From positions 9,946,001 to 10,010,000 of the forward strand of contig NC_073346.2 in the NCBI RefSeq assembly GCF_027580225.2: a stretch of 64,000 bases of DNA, in the 5' to 3' direction. The stretch's first letter is position 1, and each line of letters starts with the position of its first letter. Positions 44,522 to 55,048 of this stretch are shown here, in pieces. The position numbers were made by a program, and so were the translations under genes. A model generated the notes under the pieces. The model searched no databases. It was not told where the DNA came from and worked only from the letters and a program-made list of their open reading frames with translations. Origin of the DNA: Misgurnus anguillicaudatus. Taxonomy: Eukaryota; Chordata; Actinopteri; Cypriniformes; Cobitidae.

Positions 44522-45538
44522 AAATGAAGAGTTTGGTTCCAAAACGCAATAAATCCATTTCGACAAATTTCGGTAAAAACGTGTTTTCTATACCAAGAAA
44601 GTGACGAGATGAAAACCACTATTTTCTGTTACAAACTTTCCCAATCCCATAGCATCTTTAGTTTATAAAAACATAAAAAATCAAATCCATAACTTGATTT
44701 TTAAAGATTTATTATAAAAACAAATTATTTTTTCCACAAAATGCAATAAATGCATGACATGACAGTTTTTTGTTTCAAAATGCTAGAAATCTATTAATTC
44801 AATGTTTAAATGTGCATTCATCTTTGCCATTTTTTATTCATTTAGTTGAACAGTGATATAAACTGACAAAAAAATAAACATTAATGGCATTAATTAAAAC
44901 ACTTACTTTGTCATATTAAGATCACTGCCATTGCAGCGGTTATACTTGACGTCGTTGCTTAGCATTTTTCACAGCAATCAGCTGTAAAATGTTTTGGTCC
45001 TGCTCGATTTTCGTTGACTTTGAGTAAAATAATGTAAAGTTATTCATAAGATCCTCTGGGGTCAATGTGTTAGCATGAGAAGCTTGATGCTGTCGGGAGA
45101 TAAGCACCAGTCTCCCGAGTGCTTTGCGTAAATTATTAGATGTTGATGACAATCTTTCCCGTCATAGAAAACCATCACAGGTTTATCAATGCCATTAAAG
45201 TATAATTTTGTTTTGTTTGTTGATCACAAAGTACAAAGTAGATGAGGAAAAATAGGACTCCGTGTACTCAGCGCGCCGCCATTGTTTGTTTACATTGCGT
45301 GAACGGTGAGCTGTAATTTCTGGAATGGATTTATTGCGTTCTGTAAAAAAGGAGTGGCGTTTATCGCATTTTGGGAAAAAAGGGAGAAAAGATGACAGAA
45401 TAACATGGCGGATATTAGATTTTGCGTAAAATTAATTATTTACTTTTAAATACTGACCTGATATAATACTGATTTTGGCAGTAACTCATTTGTTTCAAAA
45501 ATGGCGTTTATCGCGTTTTGGAACCAAACTCTTCAAAT
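44522..45538. mobile_element. Long TIR element, GAAGAGTTT family, 4-bp target duplication, nested in hAT relic
   Basis: The 1,009-bp element 44526-45534 starts GAAGAGTTTGGTTCCAAAAC and ends with the inverse GTTTTGGAACCAAACTCTTC. AAAT lies on both sides (44522-44525 and 45535-45538). Subterminal copies of the phrase GGCGTTTATCGC(A/G)TTTTGG occur near 45355-45378 and 45503-45522, and a partner (CAAAATGCAATAAATGCATG) near 44736-44756. It shares its ends with the 245-bp element at 7929-8173. The interior (about 44880-45310) has a short open frame on the minus strand described separately. The superfamily is unknown to me. Confidence 0.85.
44940..45161 (-). CDS. Unrecognised short open frame inside the long GAAGAG element
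   Basis: On the minus strand an open frame of about 73 codons runs from the stop near 45162 to the stop at 44940-44942. It includes TPEDLMNNFTLFYSKSTKI and LIAVKNAKQRRQV. It has no ATG start (it begins after a stop; a TTG lies at 45152). A GTAAGT donor-like site lies beyond its end, near 44900. The composition is less AT-biased than the surrounding element, which hints at a former exon of an element-encoded protein. I do not recognise the family and cannot assign a function. A chance frame is quite possible. Confidence 0.25.
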   Translation of the reverse strand, partial: RERLSSTSNNLRKALGRLVLISRQHQASHANTLTPEDLMNNFTLFYSKSTKIEQDQNILQLIAVKNAKQRRQV

Positions 45539-45680
45539 ATTCTTGAAAGCATTTGCTCTTTTTTTCTCTTTCAAAAAAATATTGGAATCGGAACCAGAAA
45601 TCGATAAGAACCGGATTCGACAAGCGGAATTGGTACCGGAATCACTAAAATTAAAAACGATATCCAACCCTAACATGAAA

Positions 45681-48600
45681 TATTTATTTGTATAGGCTTA
45701 TCCTAACCAAAACATTTTTATAAGTCAGAAGCTTTTTATGCTTCATAGGTGGACGGATATGATTTAATACATCTTAAGTGATATCCCTGTGACTGGCATT
45801 GCCATTGTTTTAAGCTTTAAGTAATTTCGTAAATGTTTGGCAAACATTTATGCAAGCTAATTGTTTGGTTTGTCTGAGACCTCTGTGATTAATGAAAAGT
45901 GTGCCTTGATTAGAGCCCGCCGATTAGTCTCCGTTTCCAGCAAATTTAATTACCTGTCACTATTTTCCTGCCTTTTATCTCTGCGTGTCGATATATTAAA
46001 GCCCTGGGCTTAGAGATGATGACCGAAGTTTGGCTGACGTCTCTTGACTGGGAAAACCTTTCTCCCTCGCACTTGACATGCATTATACATGCTTCCTCAA
46101 AAAAACAAACACGCCACCATGGTTGCAGAGTCGCATTCACCTGAGGGAACAGATTTTTTTAAGAGGTAAACTAATCTTAACTTCACAGCTGTAAAAGATG
46201 TCATACTAATAACCACTCTGGGTTAATTTGCTGTAATTAAAAACATCGAATCTGAACAACAACTGTTGTGCTGAGGAAAACCTGCAAGCACAAGGAATCC
46301 CTTGAAATGGATTACTTTGGCTCTTCATTAAATAACAATCAATTGGTTCTATTTTTCGCAATGACGCTGTCAAAAAACAAAGCTTTGTGTATTTGAGTCC
46401 GTGTGAATCCCTACCATGCGTTTCTTGTAAATAAACCTTTTTTTCCGGTCGAAAACATAGATCCAAAAATCGTTAACCATTCCAGAGGCCATTTGCATCC
46501 CCGCATGCATTATTTACATCAATTCAAAAAAATCAGTGTCTCCAGAGGAGCAGGAGATGCAATTAAGCCGGCGGCTAAGATTCCTTAGACCTCGTCTTAA
46601 TTCTTTAATCTAATCGTTCATTAGCATGATTTATGAGCTCGGGCCTTGAGCAGGAAGAGTTTAATAGAAACTGAGAGGGCGGACGATGGACACAAGAAAG
46701 TATTTCTCCATCCAGTTTTCTGTAGTACCTCCAAGCATCCAATACAAACCAATTATGGAGGCCGAGGTGGGGGTTTATCTTCCATAAGTATGTCTGGTGA
46801 TTTCCAAGCGACGGACGTTTGGTAGTACGCATGGATCCTTTGACGATTAGGCGAGAGTGCATATGCAAATGAGATGTGATTAAAATCATTGATGTGTTAA
46901 TGTTTAATATCAGCCGTCAAAGAACTCGCAGACCTCGTCTGCTCTCTGCTCCCTTACCCAGAAGCCTCCACACTGAATTGCCCAACTTCTAATGAGAGAT
47001 AACAGAGGGTTGTTTTTAACAGTGCTGACCTAATTTCTGCAATTTAATTCGGTGGATATCCAATCCTTTGTTGCTTTTTCACATCTAGTAAGTCGATTAC
47101 CAAAGTCAGAGCTGTAAACTTTATATACAGTACTTTTTATGCACTTTGGTTAATATGCTTGTTGACTACATTATAAAGTTGGTCTCTTGCTTTCCGGAGA
47201 GAGAATGTGTAAACATTAGTGCATTTCGTAACTTTCTTTTACACAAACAATACATCTGAAGTCACGTCCATATCATGGTCATCGTTACTTTAATCTCAAT
47301 GGATACTATCAGAGTCTAAACTTTGCCTATTCAACTGTTCTTAGAGCCATTAAAACACCAGGGGAACACTTCAAAATGTGAAAAATATGTCGCTCTGCTA
47401 AATTATTGATCGGGGTGCACGCATGTGACCTCTCTTCGTGCACGCACATTGGAGATGTTTTCTCTTCAGTGTACTCGCAAATAGGCTTAAATGGAAGGTG
47501 TTGGACCATGAAGGCTGCAGACAGGTCTGTGAAACCTTGCAGAGGAAAGATTGGCTAAAGTCAGAGCTGCGATGCCCTCGCAACAGCCACTAAAAGCCTC
47601 CAGCCGGCTTCCAGGACCCCCGCAGCGTCAATCAGCCCGCAATGTCTGGGCCGCTCTTCTACCTGTCAATATTAACTATCCGTGGCTGTCTCGTTTTCTC
47701 ATTTCATTTCTCTCTTTTCCTATCCCTCCATCCCGTACGACATAAATATTGCATGCTGGAAAGGGGGTGTTTAAACGGGATGAATAGCCGGTAAAATTAA
47801 AGTTGGCAAATGGATTAATGGGGGAATAAGGTTTTTAAGTCAGGTCAAGAGCGCTGTGGGCTTTTTGAAAGATCTAACGTCAGGTACCTGTCAGTCAACG
47901 GAAGAATTAACAACTGGTTTATGGCACAGAAGGCACAGATGTAGAAATTATCGTTAAACTGCACAAACGCATGCATGCACACACATTCAGTATTCACGAA
48001 CATGATGCCTGTACTGGACAGGCCTATGGGATGAACATTCATAACAAACATACATCAGAAACTCAGCTCTAGCATTGGTTTAAAATCCACACCATGAAGT
48101 GAGCAATACGGCACATGTTGTAGATTATTAACGTCTGCATTGAATTCAAAACAGCGGCCTCCTCAGGCCAAACAACGCCATTCAAGGTAAACGTGCGGTG
48201 TACCTATGTGACTGTGTAGCAGACTGGAAACGAAAGCTCACGGTTAACCTATGCCATCTGGAGCAAAGCAAAATCTTTCAACATCTCACCATGCATCATT
48301 CTCACTTTCGTTCAATGAGCCTTTTGGCATCGGCACTTACGTCCTGCTAACTGGGCTTGCTAACGCATTCACTGCAATGACAAAGCCTGTGTGCACAGCA
48401 GAGATGCAGAAAGAGTGAGACACATATCACAAGCATATTACTGTGCCACGGATAGACACCAAAGGACAGTTGCCTCCAACGTTTCAGGCCACATTAACAG
48501 AACGGGCAGCAGTGCAGGGGTCCAGCGCCCGAGCGCGGCCTCTTCTTCAAATCAAAGGCGGGCGGTCTCAGCAACCTGACATATGTGGTGAGAGGGGACC

Positions 48601-48898
48601 CAGTCAAGCGAACATCTTTCCTTAGACTTGAAGTGACATTTACCGCAGCTGGAGAGAAGATGAAATGTCAGACGGCTCTCTCTCCACTCCATGTAGTTAC
48701 CAGCCCCAACATTCCCTGAAGACACCATGGCAGCGCCTGGCCAATGAGGACATGTCTTGTCCTGGCTCTCAGGACAGTTTCAGAAACCATATCAGTTTTG
48801 TGGAGTCTAAAGCACCTTAACACTGTGCTCTGAGCATTGGACCGTCATCGGTGCCTATTAGATTAGGATTAGTCATTTACGATTGTTGCTTGTCATAA
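45681..48898. other. Intronic stretch, largely repeat-free
   Basis: This is the longest stretch without recognisable transposons. 45880-46060 (GATTAGAGCCCGCCGATTAG, AGCAAATTTAATTACCTG) and 46540-46900 (CGTCTTAATTCTTTAATCTA, GTTCATTAGCATGATTTATG) are rich in ATTA/TAAT homeodomain cores and look like conserved non-coding DNA. 47540-47840 similarly has CATAAATATTGCATGCTGG and AATGGATTAATGGGGG. Conservation could not be tested. No gene or RNA recognised. Confidence 0.4.
46540..46900. promoter_or_regulatory. Candidate conserved non-coding (enhancer-like) element
   Basis: A repeat-free island within a long cdkal1 intron, with dense TAAT/ATTA cores near 46600-46640 and 46860-46890, GC-richer than nearby introns. 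In vertebrates the CDKAL1 introns are part of the SOX4 regulatory landscape, so conserved enhancers are expected somewhere in this intron. The choice of this interval is by eye only. Confidence 0.25.
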
Positions 48899-49494
48899 AC
48901 ATCTTTCACACAGCACTTTGGTCCAGGAACATTTCCGTGAAATTGGCAGAGAGGCTTCTGTGTGAACACAAACATGTCCGTAAATGTTCTGGGATCGCTC
49001 CTGTAGAGAAGACCTAGTAACATTCACGGAAAGCATTCTGTGTGAACAAGAGGCAGAAACAATGCCATTAAGGGGAGTGAGCAACTGGATCGCAACAAAC
49101 AGACATTCACAATGAGAAATGTCCACAAACTGGACTGAAGCAGAGATCAGAGAGCTTGTCCGTGCTGAAGCCGAGATCATTCACCAACATGACAAATCAA
49201 TGCATCACACGCTCCTTATGATCCTGTCATAAACAAAAGTGGACATGCGTGGTTTCTCAAAAGACAAAATCGCAGTAGTTGGCAAATTTTACATGCTGTG
49301 GAAAAAACCTACCAAGTGTAGGACTTTAAATATGTCACGTGTCTTTACAAGATCTTTACGGTATGTGTGTGAATGCACGCACAGATTTCAGAAAATTGTT
49401 GGAAGTGTGAACAAACCAAAAATCGAATGATCCCGGACAAATCCAGGATGCATTTTACATGTATTTTTCGTAATCTCTCTGTGAAAAAAAGGGC
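48899..49494. mobile_element. Probable TIR element, CTTTCACACAG type
   Basis: The left end ATCTTTCACACAGCACTTTG and the right end (reverse complement CCTTTTTTTCACAGAGAGAT) give the inverted core TTTCACA(C/G)AG. The interior repeats TTC(A/C)GTGAA-like and TGTGTGAAC phrases (48955-48965, 49040-49055, 49400-49412). No target duplication could be assigned. Non-coding. Confidence 0.45.
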
Positions 49495-49822
49495 AATATT
49501 GTCACACTGTGGGAGGGGTTGGGGAAAGTTACTTTTGAAAGTAATGCATTACAACATTAAGGTACTCCCCAAAAAGTAACTAATTGTGTTACTTAGTTAC
49601 TTCTCATGGAAAATAATGCTTATGTTACTTTTGTGTTACTCTTTCTTACTTGGCTGAAGCTTGATCTCTTTCAGGCTTTGCAGGTGTTTTTATGACAGGG
49701 CAGTTCTCTAAAAATCACATATTTCTGTCGCAAAAATGTCAAGCTCTGGCCTGCCATCTTCGTTTCTGACATAAACTGTTCCCGCTTAGCCGCGATGCAT
49801 AGAGTGCGTAATTCCACGAATT

Positions 49823-49992
49823 TTAAGAAAATAATGCACACCCAACACAGCGGGTGTGCATTATTTTCTTATAATTCACTATTTTTAAGACATTTGACAA
49901 GCTAGGTGTGCGGTTTACAGAAAAAGAATGAACAACCATGTAACATTTCGCAGCTAATCAGAATAAAGCATTCAACAGGCCTGTGGTATAAT
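49823..49992. repeat. Fragment of the GTGGTATAA-ended repeat
   Basis: It opens with the hairpin AAAATAATGCACACCCAAC/GGGTGTGCATTATTTT (49830-49876) and ends AAAGCATTCAACAGGCCTGT then GGTATAA. It matches the ends of the copies at 33557-34505. It lies within the 1,380-bp hAT element. Confidence 0.7.
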
Positions 49993-50019
49993 TTCAGTTT
50001 AATTCAGTATTTATTTTTT

Positions 50020-50454
50020 TTAAATGGACAATATGTAGTTTTTAAGTATTTTATTAGTCAAAATCAATGTCTTTATTCATAAATATGTCCTCATTGGTGT
50101 CAAATGACCTCTGCCAATGATCTGACTTTTTGTAAGCTTAGAATTTCTTCTCTTTACTTACATTAAACGGGTAAGTCAATAGAGGCTTCCATGTCATTTC
50201 ACCATATTAAAAAATAGTCGAGAGGAACAAAAAGCACTAGCCTACAGCAACGCGTTTTCGCAACGCAATTTTCGTTTAGAGCCAGCTTCACGTGAACCAG
50301 CTGAAACATGTTGTCATAGCTTCTTGGTAATTAACAGGTACTGTAGTTGCAACACGCATTTGGAAAAGTGAGGCGATAGAGAGCACTATTCGTTTGAATG
50401 CAAAATACAATTTCACCTCTAAATGGGAGCAAATCCTACTTACTGTCCACTTAA
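50020..50454. mobile_element. TTAA-flanked MITE, GGACAATATGTAG family
   Basis: TTAA at 50020-50023 and 50451-50454 flank 427 bp with inverted ends ATGGACAATATGTAGT and (reverse complement) GTGGACAGTAAGTAGG. It is nested inside the 49506-50901 hAT element. The termini resemble the 4895-5147 MITE in layout but differ in sequence. Confidence 0.78.
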
Positions 50455-50558
50455 TCAAATGAATTAAACTGAAAAGTAACTCGGCATCACTTTTTTTAAA
50501 AAGTAACTCAAATATTTATGTGTACATTTATAAAGTAATGCGTTACTTTACTCCTTAC

Positions 50559-50836
50559 TTAAAGTCGCCATGAAACGGAAGTAGCGATTGCCTTATTTTC
50601 CTCGGTGTGACGTATATCCGAATGAAACGGCTTCTGAAATGAAAAGGCAGGGCTGGATTTGAATTTGTCCATCCAGATCTGATTGGATCGTTTGAAGTTG
50701 GGTCGTGTTGCTAATTGCTAATCGCTGCGATCTTCTCCCGGGCCCCGCCCACCTGCCATACCATATGACCGGAAGTGAACAGAGATCGTTTTGAGGAGGG
50801 GAGGAGTTTTTCATTTCAATTTCATTGCGACTTTAA
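50559..50836. mobile_element. TTAA-flanked MITE, AGTCGCCATGAAA family
   Basis: TTAA at 50559-50562 and 50833-50836 flank 270 bp. The ends are AGTCGCCATGAAACGG on the left and, in reverse complement, AGTCGCAATGAAATTG on the right. It is nested inside the 49506-50901 hAT element and has no coding capacity. Confidence 0.85.
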
Positions 50837-50901
50837 GAAAAGTAGTATTATTACGTAATGCAAATTACTTGTAATGCGTTACCCACAACACTGACTGTGG
50901 G

Positions 50902-52644
50902 ATCTCAGAAGTTATTAATGTTAGACTGCCCAACATGAAAACAGTACACAATTGTCATTACCTCAGCTGTCGGTGAAAGTAAAAGTCTGAGATTAGAGAT
51001 TTTGCCCTATAGGATTATTTGAATCCTTAGGAATCTCAAAATGTGTCTCAGAAGTCCAAATAGTGTCCAAAATCATACAGTGTGCATTTGGCCTTGCAGC
51101 TCAAACACTTCTAGCACAAACTTTTTAAAAAATTCTGTTGTCATTTTTCTCATCCTCATGTTGTTCTAAACTTGAATGAATTTCTTTTTTTCTGATAAAC
51201 ACAAAATATATTTTAATAATTGATGGCAAGCACACAGTTGATTGTAACCATTGACTTCCATAGTAGAAAGCACAATATTATGGAACTTTCGTGATAAATG
51301 TAAAGACGATTTTTGATAAATGATGATAAGCACACAGTTGACTATACCCTTTGAATTCTATCGTATTTGTTTTTCCTACTATGGAAGTCATTGGTTACAC
51401 TCAGCTGTGTGCTTAACATCATTCATTAAAATATCTTCGTGTTCATCAGAAAAAAAGGAGTTCATAAAGGCTGGACTGAAATGGACGGTGATATTTCTGT
51501 CTGGAGGACTGAGAACATTGATTCGTTTCCACTTAATGGATCCTAACCCAAACACTGATTTGCTTGGCATTTCCATCAGAGAGATTCAGCGAGGCATCTT
51601 TGAGTGACCCGTGCTTTTGTGTGGCTGCATTTACCAGTCGTCGGGCTGTGTAAACACAGACTCCGTGATCTGCTGCTTGCCAGTGCTTTTGTCAAACCCA
51701 AGGCCAGGTTCACCTTGTCACTCACAATACAACTGTATGACTTTTATTAATAAATCTGATTAAATGTTTCTTAATGTTGTTCCTTCTAGCCAATAGTGTG
51801 TTTTAGGGGTAGCTTCTCTTTCTCCTTATTGTACAGTAGCTTTTCAATTCATGTGTGCTTCACATCTCTAGTAGGCTCATGTGAAATGTTCCAGGCTGTT
51901 TGGAGGGTCGAGTCCAGAAGGCTAGAAAAACATCTATTGGGTTATAAAGCAGCTGGACAAATTAGACACCTCGCGAACCATCCCTCCCTCTCTTGACCGG
52001 CCGATCAAATGGGAGTGAGGTACAGATTGCGCTCTCTCTCTCTTTATGTCCCTCCCATTCTTTCACTCTCTCATTTCGCTGTGTATTTCATTGGCATGGC
52101 AAGAGCTGATGAACTGCTGAAAGAAAAAGCTAAATATATTTTATTGGTCTAAGGGCGTCAGCCTCAAACTACTGCCACTAAGGTGCATGCTGAAATTCGA
52201 CAGTTTTGCCTCCAAATGGTAACACAGGAAGTTGACATTTACCTTTGACAGAAAAAAGTTTGAATGCAACATATCCCAATGCTTTTACATGAGATTCAAC
52301 ACTATTCACTTACAGTCAGAAGGCCAAGTCCTAAAGAGAATACACACAATCCTCTAACACACGTCTCTTTTTACCACAGGCAAGAATTTAAAAACAAGGT
52401 CAAACGACTTTATTTCAATGGTGAAAGAAACCCATTTAAAAAGCAAACTCTTTGTGCCAAAGTATGCATTGTGTACAGGCTGTTGAGTCTTTCACTTTGC
52501 TTAATTAAAAGCTGAATTGTCCCCCAAAGAAGTTAAGGTAAAAAATCATCCACCAATAAAAAAACATTTGATCAAAGCAAGTGTGCATCTCTTTTCAACA
52601 AGCTACACAATTTGAAGCATCACTCATGTTCACAGTTATAAGTA
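50902..52644. other. Intronic stretch with one teleost repeat
   Basis: Apart from the palindromic repeat at 51150-51460 I see no features. A CT run lies at 52030-52045. No gene. Confidence 0.4.
51150..51460. repeat. Palindromic copy of the teleost AGTTCACCC-type repeat
   Basis: It reads CTCATCCTCATGTTGTTCTA, then TTTCTGATAAACACAAAATA, and then ATTGACTTCCATAGTAG. The last is mirrored by CTACTATGGAAGTCATTGG (51377-51395), and the outer part is mirrored by AATATCTTCGTGTTCATCAG. AAGCACACAGTTGA occurs at about 51229 and again at about 51328. This is a standard cyprinid repeat arrangement; no coding capacity. Confidence 0.75.
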
Positions 52645-53310
52645 CTATTCGGACGGGATTAGTTTTACATAGGGAGGTGGGGTAAAGCAAGTTTTTATCA
52701 GAGCTTCTCAGTGATTTTAGTCCAGTCCGAATGCTCTATGTCAGTAATCATTACGGACAATGTCAGTAAAGATTACGGCGTCTTTTACCTTCTGTAAAAA
52801 GGTCCGGAGAAATTACCTCAGGTAATACTAATCCAGTGCGAATAGACCAGCTGTAAATATCCACGTAAATCGCGTCATTTCCTTTCAAGTTGCGGGTTTC
52901 TTTTAAATATAGAAGCGCTTAAAGAAGCATTTACTTGCATTCTAGACGGGAAACAAGTCAGTGGCAGGTCAGTTTCTGAATAAAACACGACACAAACTTG
53001 AAAAAAAAAGTCAAATTCACTTCTCAGATTCGCGGAACTGTTTACGAAACTGACGTTCTCCCCAAACTGAAATTAATCACAGTGTTTCGCGTTTTCCTTG
53101 TCTGTTTCATGTTGTTTGCACATCTGATATCAAGAGGCAAGGTAACGTGCACGTGAAGACGAGAGGTGCGCAAACGAGTTACCCCTCCCACATCTGAATG
53201 TTTTACTGAGATTTCTAATCCCGTCCGAATTGACAAATAATATTACCGACGTCCTGTGGTAAAATTACATTACGCCATCTACCCCTGTAAAACTAATCCC
53301 GTCCGAATAG
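52645..53310. mobile_element. TIR element, CTATTCGGACGGGATTAG family, 666 bp
   Basis: The two ends are nearly perfect inverses over about 27 bases: CTATTCGGACGGGATTAGTT on the left, and the same sequence in reverse complement on the right. The phrase TAAT(C/A)C(C/A)(G/A)T(C/G)CGAAT recurs internally (52830-52845, 53217-53231), always near TTACC/GGTAA blocks. No target duplication could be fixed. It is non-coding, and I do not know the superfamily. Confidence 0.85.
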
Positions 53311-54047
53311 GGCTATAGACATGAATGCCAACTAAGTTCATGCACAGGGTTAAGAGTTTGTTCAGATAGCTAACTTTATGTATAAGGAATAATACAATTT
53401 CCTCAAAACCACGAACACGGCACAAAACTACTGGGACTCTCTAATAAACTGCTCATCTATCTATAAGATCTATAAGATACCATTTTACATTTGACACTAT
53501 CTGCAAAAAAACTAATCTAGAATTTTGGTTGCACAAAACCTGTATTCATTTAGAGCAAAAGTTTACGAGGGCGATAAATCTAAAAAGTAGCTACGTTTTC
53601 ATGGACACCTTTTGCCTCCATCGAAATTAAATCATTTTGATTGATAAATCTATCATAGCGTTAACATGAACACTTAATAATGTGATCGGATTGATGTGTG
53701 TGTTTATATGGCACAAGATTCACATCAGATTTGGTCATTTGACATGCGCACATTGCACAAATGTGACCCGTAACGGAAACCAGTGACACAAGCGGGCAGC
53801 ACAACCTTCGAGATGAGAAAAAAGAATCTGTTAGTTGAGATCACGAAGAAGCCTCTCCATGTTTGAGATAGCAGTATTTGTATATTTAAAAGCGTACATT
53901 TTGCGGGTGAAATCAGCTTGTTTTTCTGGAGATTCTAGCGTGCAGCGGGGGCGTCATTGTCTGTGTGTATTTACATACTGGATAAGTGGCTTTTGTTAGT
54001 TTTGTTTTGGCCCCCGCCCCCCAAGGGAACAGCGTGGCTACTTAATA
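53311..54047. other. Intronic stretch without recognised genes
   Basis: The part 53590-53760 contains ACGTTTTCATGGACACC and ATCGGATTGATGTG, similar in style to a common fish DNA repeat, but no borders are clear. No gene. Confidence 0.4.
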
Positions 54048-54560
54048 TCGATAGTTCACCCAAAAATAAAAATAATGTCATTAATGACTTCTTTCTAAAC
54101 TCGGTTTATCTTCAGAACACAGTTTAAGATGTTTTAACGTAAGATTTAGTCCGAGAGCTTTCTGTCCCTCCATTGAAAATCTATGCACGGTTTTAATGTC
54201 CAAAAAGGTAATAAAAACATCATCAAAGTAGTCCATGTGACATCAGTGGGTCAGTTAGAATGTGTTGAAGCATCGAAAATACATGTTGGTCCAAAAATAA
54301 CGACTTTATTCAGTATTGTCTTCTCTTCTGCATCTGTTGTGAACCGCGTTAAGTCATGTGACTGTAGTGACACAGCAGCTGACCTGTTATCCTCAGACAT
54401 GTTTGCGAAGGTTTTTTTTCAAACTTACAGCATGCGTCTCCCTCAGACTGTAAACGAAGCTCAGGCGCACAAAAAAGCTGGTGCGCAACAGATGACAGTC
54501 AGCCTCGTCATGCGTCGGCCGCGTCACTGCAGTCACGTTACTTCAGTGTCTCGTGCACAC
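54048..54560. repeat. Teleost high-copy repeat, AGTTCACCCAAAAAT type
   Basis: It begins ATAGTTCACCCAAAAATAAA and contains the family phrases TCCGAGAGCTTTCTGTCCCT, TAAAAACATCATCAAAGTAG, CCATGTGACATCAGTGGGT and GTTGAAGCATCGAAAATAC. The long frame at 54183-54737 passes through it and is a by-product of the repeat. Family membership is from remembered similarity. Confidence 0.75.
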
Positions 54561-54975
54561 GGTTATAAAAACTACAGCAAATTTTATTTTGTTTACAAAA
54601 AATCTATTATTAAAAGTTCTTTATTTTCTACATTTTTAGGAAACTTTCTTTTTAGATTAAAAAAAAATACTTTTTATAAGACGTTTTTATTTCAAGCATT
54701 GTATGCTTGTTTGAAAAAATTAATAAATAAACATTAATAGCTATATGTGTGTTGTTTCCTTATTTTAGAATTACAACAGTAAGATTATGCACTCTTTCAT
54801 TAAAAAAATAATTGTGAACATATTTACAGTATAAGAGAGTTTATCTTATTTTTTATTCCGTGTACATAAGAGTTGCCTATACAGTTTTATCGGTAGATGC
54901 TAAGAGACATTTATTTATATATTATCTGTTTGCAAACTTTTTTTTGATGACACATTTTCCTGACCTTTTTGACCT

Positions 54976-55048
54976 AAGCCATACACCCTGTAAAGCTCCC
55001 CAATGTAAAGCTGTAAAGCACAGGGGGGAGCTTTACAGAGGGTATGCC
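54976..55048. repeat. Short hairpin
   Basis: CATACACCCTGTAAAGCTCC and its inverse GGAGCTTTACAGAGGGTATG face each other across about 30 bases, with AAAGCTGTAAAGC in the loop region. It would fold into a strong stem. Confidence 0.85.

Larger units (their letters stand above)
43592..45680 (+). mobile_element. hAT element relic with BED zinc finger, split by another element
   Basis: Left end: AGGTTTGGTTATCGAGAACC, then GGTTCCATTTTAGAACCGG. Right end (reverse complement): TAGGGTTGGATATCGTTTTT, then GATTCCGGTACCAATTCCGC. The tips TAGG(G/T)TTGG(A/T)TATCG are an established fish hAT form. The interior has the first part of a transposase with a BED finger (43824-44140) but none of the catalytic core. 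A 1-kb TIR element (44526-45534) is inserted in the right part. No clear 8-bp duplication was found at the outer borders. Confidence 0.82.
49506..50901. mobile_element. hAT-type element with perfect 8-bp duplication, containing nested elements
   Basis: ACTGTGGG occurs at 49506-49513 and 50894-50901. The 1,380-bp element between starts AGGGGTTGGGGAAAGTTACT and ends (reverse complement) CAGTGTTGTGGGTAACGCAT. GTTACTTTT and AGTAATGC(A/G)TTAC phrases near both ends are typical of a very common fish hAT repeat. It carries inside it a fragment of the GTGGTATAA-ended repeat (49823-49992) and two TTAA-flanked MITEs (50020-50454 and 50559-50836). There is no transposase. Confidence 0.92.

Noticed and set aside
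48340..48410. CTTAC-flanked segment as an additional minus-strand exon
   Set aside because: The putative frame does not match any part of the methylthiotransferase and lacks a proper acceptor tract.
54183..54737. 184-codon plus-strand open frame as a possible gene
   Set aside because: It coincides with a common teleost repeat and ends in AT-rich low-complexity residues.
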